Below, piece by piece: positions 59,057-64,000 of a stretch of DNA of 64,000 nt (positions are counted from its first letter, which is position 1; every line of letters begins with the position of its first letter). Source of the DNA: Hymenobacter pini (lineage in GTDB: Bacteria; Bacteroidota; Bacteroidia; Cytophagales; Hymenobacteraceae). The stretch is from positions 186,001 through 250,000 of the forward strand of contig NZ_JAIZZH010000004.1 in assembly GCF_020421205.1 (NCBI RefSeq), in the 5' to 3' direction. The notes below the pieces were generated by a model that saw only the letters and a list, made by a program, of their open reading frames with translations, was not told the origin of the DNA and made no database searches. The translations under genes and the position numbers were made by a program.

Positions 59057-61942
59057 ATGACTCCCGATACTACCGCCACCCAGCCCCATAAGCTTTTCCT
59101 GCTCGACGCCTTCGCCCTGATTTACCGGGCCCACTTTGCCTTCAGCAAAAACCCGCGCGTGAACTCCAAGGGCCTCAACACCGGCGCTATTCTGGGCTTC
59201 ACCAACACGCTGGTGGAGGTGCTGCAAAAGGAGAAGCCCACCCACATCGGGGTGGCTTTCGATGCCCAGAAAAAAACCTTTCGCCACGAGCAGTTTGCCG
59301 AGTACAAGGCCCAGCGCCAAGCCATGCCCGAGGACATTGGATTGGCCATTCCCTACATCAAAAAGATTATCACGGCCTTCAATATCCCTATTCTGGTGGT
59401 GGATGGCTACGAGGCCGACGACGTAATTGGCACCCTGGCCCGCCGGGCCGAAGCCCAGGGTTTTGGGGAGGTGTTTATGATGACGCCCGACAAAGACTAC
59501 TGCCAGCTGGTAACCGACTGCATCAAGATTTACCGGCCCGCCTTTATGGGCAATGCAGCCGAGGTGCTGGACGTGGCCCACGTGCTACAGCGCTTCGAAA
59601 TTGAGCGGCCCGAGCAGGTAATTGACATTCTGGGCCTGCAGGGCGACGCCTCCGACAACATTCCGGGCATTCCGGGCATCGGCGAAAAAACGGCCAAAAC
59701 GCTGATTCAGAAGTACGGCTCCGTTGAAAACCTGATTGCCAACGTGGACGAGCTCAAGGGCAAGCAGCAGGAAAACGTACGCAACTTCGCCGAGCAGGGC
59801 CTGATGAGCAAGGAGCTGGCCACCATTCACCTGGATGTGCCCATTGAGTTCCACGAGGAAGGCCTGCGCATGGAAGCCCCCAATGTGGAAGCCCTGCAGC
59901 AGCTGTTCGAGGAGCTGGAGTTCCGGCAGTTGGCTACCCGCCTGCTGGGCGGAGGTAGTGCCGCCGGTACCAGCGCCGCCCCTGCGCCGCGTGGCGCCCG
60001 TCGCCCAAAAGTGGCTGAGGGCCAGGGCAGCCTGTTTGGGTCCTCCGCCGATGCAGCCGTGGGCATTGCCGCTGAGGAAGGCGAAACCGGCAGCTTCGGG
60101 GCGCCGGCCGGCCCGCGCCGCACGCTGCAGGATGTGGCTGTACGCTACCACCTCATCGACACGCCCGAGCTGCGCAAAAGCCTGCTGGAGTTTCTGCTGC
60201 AGCAAACCGAAGTCAGCTTCGATACCGAAACCACCGGCCTCGATACCATGACGGCCCGGCTGGTAGGCCTGAGTTTCTGCTGGCTGCCCGGCGAGGCCTA
60301 CTACGTGCCTGTACCCCACGACGACCACGCCGCCGCGCAGGTCTTGGTGAACGAGTTTTGCCCCTTCTTTGAGGCCCAGCAGATTACCAAAATCGGTCAG
60401 AACATCAAGTACGACCTCACCATTCTCAAGCACTACAACGTGCAGGTCAGCGGCCCCCTGTTCGATACTATGCTGGCCCACTACCTGCTGGAGCCCGACA
60501 TGCGCCACAACATGGACGTGCTGGCCGAAACCTACCTGCACTACACCCCCATCAGCATCATCGAGCTTATCGGTCCCAAGGGCAAGAACCAGAAAACCAT
60601 GGCCCAAATACCGCCGGCTGAGGTGAAGGATTACGCCTGCGAGGACGCCGACGTGACGCTGCAACTCAAGCACGTATTTGAGCCTATGCTGAAAGAGGTG
60701 GGCCTGCTGGACCTGCTGAACGAGGTAGAAAACCCGCTGGTACCGGTGCTGGCCGACATTGAGTACGAGGGCGTGAAAATCGATTCTTCGGCCATGGGCG
60801 AGTATTCCGCCGAGCTGCAGGGCTACATTCAGGACATTGAAAAGCAGATTTTCTCGGAAGCCGGCCAGGAATTCAACATTGGCTCGCCTAAGCAATTAGG
60901 CGAGGTGCTGTTTGACAAGATGGATCTGGGCCGGGGCAAAATCAAGAAAACTAAAACCGGCCAGTACGCCACCGGCGAGGAAGTACTCAGCCAGCTGGCC
61001 GCTGATGCGCCTATTGCCGGACTCATTCTGGAGCACCGCCAGCTCACCAAACTGCGCAGCACCTACGTGGAGGCGTTGCCCCAGCTGGTATGCGAGCTGG
61101 ACGGCCGCGTGCATACCAGCTTCAACCAGGCCGTAACGGCTACCGGCCGCCTCAGCAGCACCAACCCCAACCTCCAGAACATTCCTATCCGCACCGAGAA
61201 GGGCCGGGAAATCCGCAAAGCCTTTGTGCCCCGCGACCAGGACCACGTGCTGCTGGCCGCCGACTACTCCCAGGTGGAGCTGCGCATTATGGCCGACTTC
61301 TCGGGTGATAAAACCATGATTGAGGCTTTCCGCCAGGGCCTCGACATTCACACCAGCACCGCCAGCAAGGTATTCCACGTGCCCCTGGACCAAGTGGACA
61401 GCGAGATGCGCCGCAAGGCCAAAACTGTCAATTTTGGCATCATCTACGGCATTTCGGCCTTCGGCTTGGCCCAGCGCATCGGCATTTCGCGCAAAGAGGC
61501 CACCGAAATTATTGACACCTATTTTGAGGAGTTTGCCTCGGTGAAGCAGTTCATGGATGAGAGCATCAACCGGGCGCGGGAGCTGGAGTACGCCACCACC
61601 CTGCTGGGCCGCCGCCGCTACCTGCGCGACATCAACTCCCGCAACGCTACCCTGCGTGGCTACACCGAGCGCAACGCCATTAACGCCCCTATTCAGGGCA
61701 CCGCGGCCGATATCATCAAGAAGGCCATGATCAACATTCACGAGTGGCTGCGCGCGGAGCGCCTGAAAACCCGCATGATCCTGCAGGTGCACGACGAACT
61801 GGTGTTCGACGCCGTAAAAGAGGAAGTAGACTACATCACGCCCAAAATAAAGGAGCTGATGGCCACGGCCCTGCTGCTGCCCCACGGCGTGCCGCTGGAA
61901 GTAGAAGTAGGCACCGGCCAGAACTGGCTGCAAGCTCACTAG
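59057..61942 (+). CDS. polA: DNA polymerase I
   Basis: A 961-residue enzyme with 5'-3' exonuclease (from KLFLLDAFALIYRAHFAF), 3'-5' exonuclease with Asp389 and Glu391 in FDTETTGLD, and the polymerase domain with motif A AADYSQVELRI (Asp736) and motif C QVHDELVFDA (Asp913). It fills gaps in repair and removes RNA primers. A linker near residues 295-345 is Ala/Gly-rich. The start at 59057 follows a TACCTTCG promoter-like element and drops an unlikely 33-residue extension. Confidence 0.97.
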   Translation: MTPDTTATQPHKLFLLDAFALIYRAHFAFSKNPRVNSKGLNTGAILGFTNTLVEVLQKEKPTHIGVAFDAQKKTFRHEQFAEYKAQRQAMPEDIGLAIPYIKKIITAFNIPILVVDGYEADDVIGTLARRAEAQGFGEVFMMTPDKDYCQLVTDCIKIYRPAFMGNAAEVLDVAHVLQRFEIERPEQVIDILGLQGDASDNIPGIPGIGEKTAKTLIQKYGSVENLIANVDELKGKQQENVRNFAEQGLMSKELATIHLDVPIEFHEEGLRMEAPNVEALQQLFEELEFRQLATRLLGGGSAAGTSAAPAPRGARRPKVAEGQGSLFGSSADAAVGIAAEEGETGSFGAPAGPRRTLQDVAVRYHLIDTPELRKSLLEFLLQQTEVSFDTETTGLDTMTARLVGLSFCWLPGEAYYVPVPHDDHAAAQVLVNEFCPFFEAQQITKIGQNIKYDLTILKHYNVQVSGPLFDTMLAHYLLEPDMRHNMDVLAETYLHYTPISIIELIGPKGKNQKTMAQIPPAEVKDYACEDADVTLQLKHVFEPMLKEVGLLDLLNEVENPLVPVLADIEYEGVKIDSSAMGEYSAELQGYIQDIEKQIFSEAGQEFNIGSPKQLGEVLFDKMDLGRGKIKKTKTGQYATGEEVLSQLAADAPIAGLILEHRQLTKLRSTYVEALPQLVCELDGRVHTSFNQAVTATGRLSSTNPNLQNIPIRTEKGREIRKAFVPRDQDHVLLAADYSQVELRIMADFSGDKTMIEAFRQGLDIHTSTASKVFHVPLDQVDSEMRRKAKTVNFGIIYGISAFGLAQRIGISRKEATEIIDTYFEEFASVKQFMDESINRARELEYATTLLGRRRYLRDINSRNATLRGYTERNAINAPIQGTAADIIKKAMINIHEWLRAERLKTRMILQVHDELVFDAVKEEVDYITPKIKELMATALLLPHGVPLEVEVGTGQNWLQAH

Positions 61943-61969
61943 AACTGCATGTATCAAGGTGAGCACACT

Positions 61970-62008
61970 AAAAACGGTCTGAGGCTTTCAACCCCTCGGA
62001 CCGTTTTT
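61970..62008 (+). terminator. Terminator after polA
   Basis: Fifteen-base arms (61970-61984 and 61994-62008, one wobble pair) with a nine-base loop and a T-run. Confidence 0.92.
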
Positions 62009-62052
62009 TATTTGAGTAGCAGCCGTTAGCCACACCTCTGCAAAGGAGCCAT

Positions 62053-62060
62053 TACTTTTG
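62053..62060 (+). promoter_or_regulatory. Promoter -7 element of the serine hydrolase gene
   Basis: TACTTTTG matches TAnnTTTG and lies 36 bases before the GTG at 62097. It argues against a TTG start at 62058. Confidence 0.5.
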
Positions 62061-62096
62061 AGCGTATCCGTTGCCCACGCTCCTAGCTGCTCATCC

Positions 62097-63170
62097 GTGA
62101 AGTATTCGCTTCTTTTTCTACTCTGCCTGCTGGCCGCTATAAGTAGCCCGGCGAAACCCACTCCGACGCGTGACCAATTGCTGGCGCTCATGCAAAAAGT
62201 CAACGTGCCGGGCATGCAGCTGGTGTACACGAAAGGGCGTAGTGTTACGTCGTATGCCCTGGGTGTGCGGCAGGCTGGGTCGGAGCCGACCGTAACGGAA
62301 GCCACGATTTTCGAGGCGGCTTCACTGGGCAAAGCCGTGCAGGCCTACCTCACGCTTCGCCTCGTGGATCAGGGCGTACTCACCCTCGATAAGCCCTTGC
62401 TCAGCTACGCGCCTTATTCTCGCCTGCAGGGCGCCGCGGGGGCCGACCTCATTACGACCCGCATGGTGCTGGCCCACACCAGCGGCCTGCCCAACTGGGC
62501 CGCCAACCCGCTCAGTCCCGAATGGACTACTAGCCCGCTCCGTCTGAAGTACGCCCCTGACAGCTGCTGGAATTACTCCGGTGAAGGTTACGTACTGCTG
62601 CAGAAAACGCTGGAGCAGCTCACGGGGCAGTCGTTTGAGGCGCTGGCCCAGCGGGAAGTATTTCAGCCGTTGCGCATGACGCACAGTAGCTTTACGTGGC
62701 ACCCGCAGTGGGCTGCTAATGTAGCGTCAGGTCATGATGGTAGCGGTAAGCCTTTTCCCATTAACCAATTTTCAGTTGGCTACGGGGCGTTCAGCCTACT
62801 GAGTACCGCCCAGGATTACAGCCGTTTTCTGCAAGCCCTCATGACGGGCCGGGGGCTACGGCCGACCACCGCTCAATTGCTTCGCACCGCGGCCAGCCCA
62901 GCCCTGCGCTGCGGCCATGCCGCTACTACGGCGGATGGGTTTGTTGATTGGGCCTGCGGAGTGGGCTTAGCTACCACCTCCCGCGGGCTGGCGCAGTGGC
63001 AGTGGGGTGATAATGGCAATTTCAAAGGCCTGTACTTCACCTTGCCCGATAGCCGGGAAAGCTTGGTGTTTCTCACCAATAGCTCCAACGGTCCGAAAAT
63101 GGCCCCCGAGCTGCTCCAACAGTTCTTCGGGCCCGGCGAATACCGGGCTTTGCAGTGGCTGGAAGAATAG
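62097..63170 (+). CDS. Beta-lactamase-type serine hydrolase (class C/esterase family)
   Basis: A 357-residue exported protein. The GTG start gives a signal peptide KYSLLFLLCLLAAISS. The SxxK motif is in FEAASLGKAVQAYL, a YSG sequence stands where the family has Tyr-x-Asn, and WGDNGNFKG takes the place of the KTG/HGG box. It is likely a D-aminopeptidase/esterase-type enzyme acting on the cell wall or small esters; beta-lactamase activity is not shown. Confidence 0.87.
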   Translation: MKYSLLFLLCLLAAISSPAKPTPTRDQLLALMQKVNVPGMQLVYTKGRSVTSYALGVRQAGSEPTVTEATIFEAASLGKAVQAYLTLRLVDQGVLTLDKPLLSYAPYSRLQGAAGADLITTRMVLAHTSGLPNWAANPLSPEWTTSPLRLKYAPDSCWNYSGEGYVLLQKTLEQLTGQSFEALAQREVFQPLRMTHSSFTWHPQWAANVASGHDGSGKPFPINQFSVGYGAFSLLSTAQDYSRFLQALMTGRGLRPTTAQLLRTAASPALRCGHAATTADGFVDWACGVGLATTSRGLAQWQWGDNGNFKGLYFTLPDSRESLVFLTNSSNGPKMAPELLQQFFGPGEYRALQWLEE

Positions 63171-63208
63171 ATTGACAGAACAGACGATAGGTTGAGGACT
63201 TGCGCGGG

Positions 63209-63216
63209 TACCTTTG
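63209..63216 (+). promoter_or_regulatory. Promoter -7 element of the DoxX-like gene
   Basis: TACCTTTG, 56 bases before the ATG at 63272; it makes a GTG start at 63218 unlikely. Confidence 0.5.
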
Positions 63217-63271
63217 AGTGGCTCATACCCGTATAGCTGTTGCGCCAGCGTATTCCTGGCGTCCTTCCGCT

Positions 63272-63700
63272 ATGCAACAACCTCCCCACACCACCACGCT
63301 CCAAAACGTAGCCCGCTGCCTGCTGGGCACTTTCATGGTAGTAGCCGGCACTGGCCACCTGACGTTCGCCCGGCAAGAATTTCAGGCTCAGGTACCCGAT
63401 TTTGTACCGCTGGATAAAGACACGACCGTGCTAGCCTCGGGCGTAGTAGAAATTGGCTTAGGACTGGCGTTGTTGGCGTTAAAAGGTCAGAACCGGGTGC
63501 GAATGGGCATTGGGCTGGCGGCTTTTTATGCTGCGGTATTTCCCGGCAATATCCACCAGTACACCCACCATATTTCCGCCTTCGGCCTCGACACCGACGC
63601 CAAACGATTTGCGCGCTTATTTTTCCAACCTGTCCTGATAGGCTGGGCCCTGTGGAGCACGGGGGCGCTGCAAACCTTCGCCCAGCCGAAAAAACGCTAA
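63272..63700 (+). CDS. DoxX-like membrane protein
   Basis: A 142-residue protein with four helices, about 14-30, 49-66, 74-90 and 110-130. ARCLLGTFMVVAGTGHLTF and ASGVVEIGLGLALLALK are DoxX/SURF4-like. The function is uncertain, perhaps redox or detoxification. Starting at 63272 agrees with the promoter element. Confidence 0.82.
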   Translation: MQQPPHTTTLQNVARCLLGTFMVVAGTGHLTFARQEFQAQVPDFVPLDKDTTVLASGVVEIGLGLALLALKGQNRVRMGIGLAAFYAAVFPGNIHQYTHHISAFGLDTDAKRFARLFFQPVLIGWALWSTGALQTFAQPKKR

Positions 63701-63715
63701 GCCTTTTCCGTAAGT

Positions 63716-64000
63716 ATGGATGCGTCAACAAAAGCGGGCATCGTACAGGAGCTCACCAGCTTGCTCACCCAGGGTAATGCCCACGTGACGTTTGCGGAAG
63801 CCTGCGCCGGCCTGACCCCTGCCCAGTGGAATCAGCGCGTTTCGAGCGTGCCCTACACCATCTGGCAGATTGTGGAGCACGTGCGCATTGCGCAGTGGGA
63901 TATTGTGGAGTTTTCGCTTGGTGCCACGCATACGTCGCCGGACTGGCCCACGGGGTACTGGCCGGCGCCAGATTCCGGTGCAGATGAGGCTACCTGGCAA
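63716..64000 (+). CDS. DinB-superfamily protein, 3' end outside window
   Basis: The first 95 codons are present. A four-helix-bundle start with LLTQGNAHVTFAEACAGL, SSVPYTIWQIVEHVRIAQWDI places a His at the metal-site position of DinB/YfiT-like proteins. These act as thiol transferases or related enzymes. The gene continues past the right edge. Confidence 0.85.
   Translation, partial: MDASTKAGIVQELTSLLTQGNAHVTFAEACAGLTPAQWNQRVSSVPYTIWQIVEHVRIAQWDIVEFSLGATHTSPDWPTGYWPAPDSGADEATWQ

Noticed and set aside
58277..59581. Extended start for the DUF1684 gene
   Set aside because: The extension would overlap polA for about 500 bases; the GTG at 58915 gives a proper signal peptide.
59585..61966. Two long minus-strand frames opposite polA
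   Set aside because: Antisense to a complete polA with all motifs; biased composition and no independent start signals.
1..64000. tRNA, rRNA, integrated phage or genomic island borders
   Set aside because: No cloverleaf, rRNA segment, integrase or flanking direct repeats were recognised; the only transposase is the REP-linked one.

Overview
The window looks like a chromosome segment of a GC-rich member of the Bacteroidota, most likely a Cytophagales relative of Hymenobacter. The main reasons are a complete gldK-gldL-gldM-gldN type IX secretion/gliding cluster, a PorW/SprE lipoprotein, a PorP/SprF protein, a DUF4271 gene beside hemD, several TonB-dependent receptors with N-terminal carboxypeptidase-like domains, and promoters of the Bacteroidota TTG/TAnnTTTG type. 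No rRNA, tRNA, CRISPR array, integrase or prophage was seen. The genus is an inference.

Layout. 1-1432 (minus): ATP synthase genes (atpB cut by the window edge, a four-helix AtpI-like protein, atpZ). 1642-9379 (plus): porW/sprE, a class A penicillin-binding protein, uvrC. 9491-15237 (minus): gldN, gldM, gldL, gldK and porP/sprF. 15386-19823 (minus): hemD, DUF4271, a MraY/WecA-type glycosyl-phosphate transferase, a small conserved protein and lipB. 19922-24335: yraN, a MORN-type lipoprotein, htpG and small genes. 24499-31820 (plus): a metal-homeostasis block with a His-rich small secreted protein, two related TonB receptors, a surface-type lipoprotein and a CDF metal exporter. 31827-38204: MFS transporter, small proteins, GNAT acetyltransferase and an S9 prolyl oligopeptidase. 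38402-42115 (plus): an iron-type pair, TonB receptor plus PepSY membrane protein, with a candidate operator in front. 54380-64000: NDP-sugar pyrophosphorylase, lemA with two TPM-domain genes, an exonuclease, a DUF1684 protein, polA, a serine hydrolase, a DoxX-like protein and a DinB-like protein cut by the edge.

The most unusual part is 42255-54253. A minus-strand cluster encodes, in transcription order, a lipoprotein with a degenerate von Willebrand A site, a three-helix membrane protein, a tubulin-like GTPase-fold protein, a 1155-residue protein with an actin/Hsp70-type ATPase core (SrfB-like), a single-pass protein with periplasmic and cytoplasmic parts, a MotA/ZorA-like proton-channel subunit with a long cytoplasmic tail, a two-helix protein and a MotB/ZorB-like subunit carrying the membrane Asp and an OmpA-like domain. 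An ion-driven motor pair combined with actin-like and tubulin-like proteins, without ZorC/ZorD partners, is the best candidate for an undescribed system. A REP-associated transposase (RAYT) with paired REP hairpins is lodged inside it, and all but two of its intergenic junctions, plus both outer borders, carry inverted repeats.

Across 35-56 kb, several intergenic hairpins have arms built from degenerate 7-8 nt repeats, separate from the REP family. Start codons were re-chosen where promoters or signal peptides made the longest reading frame unlikely.
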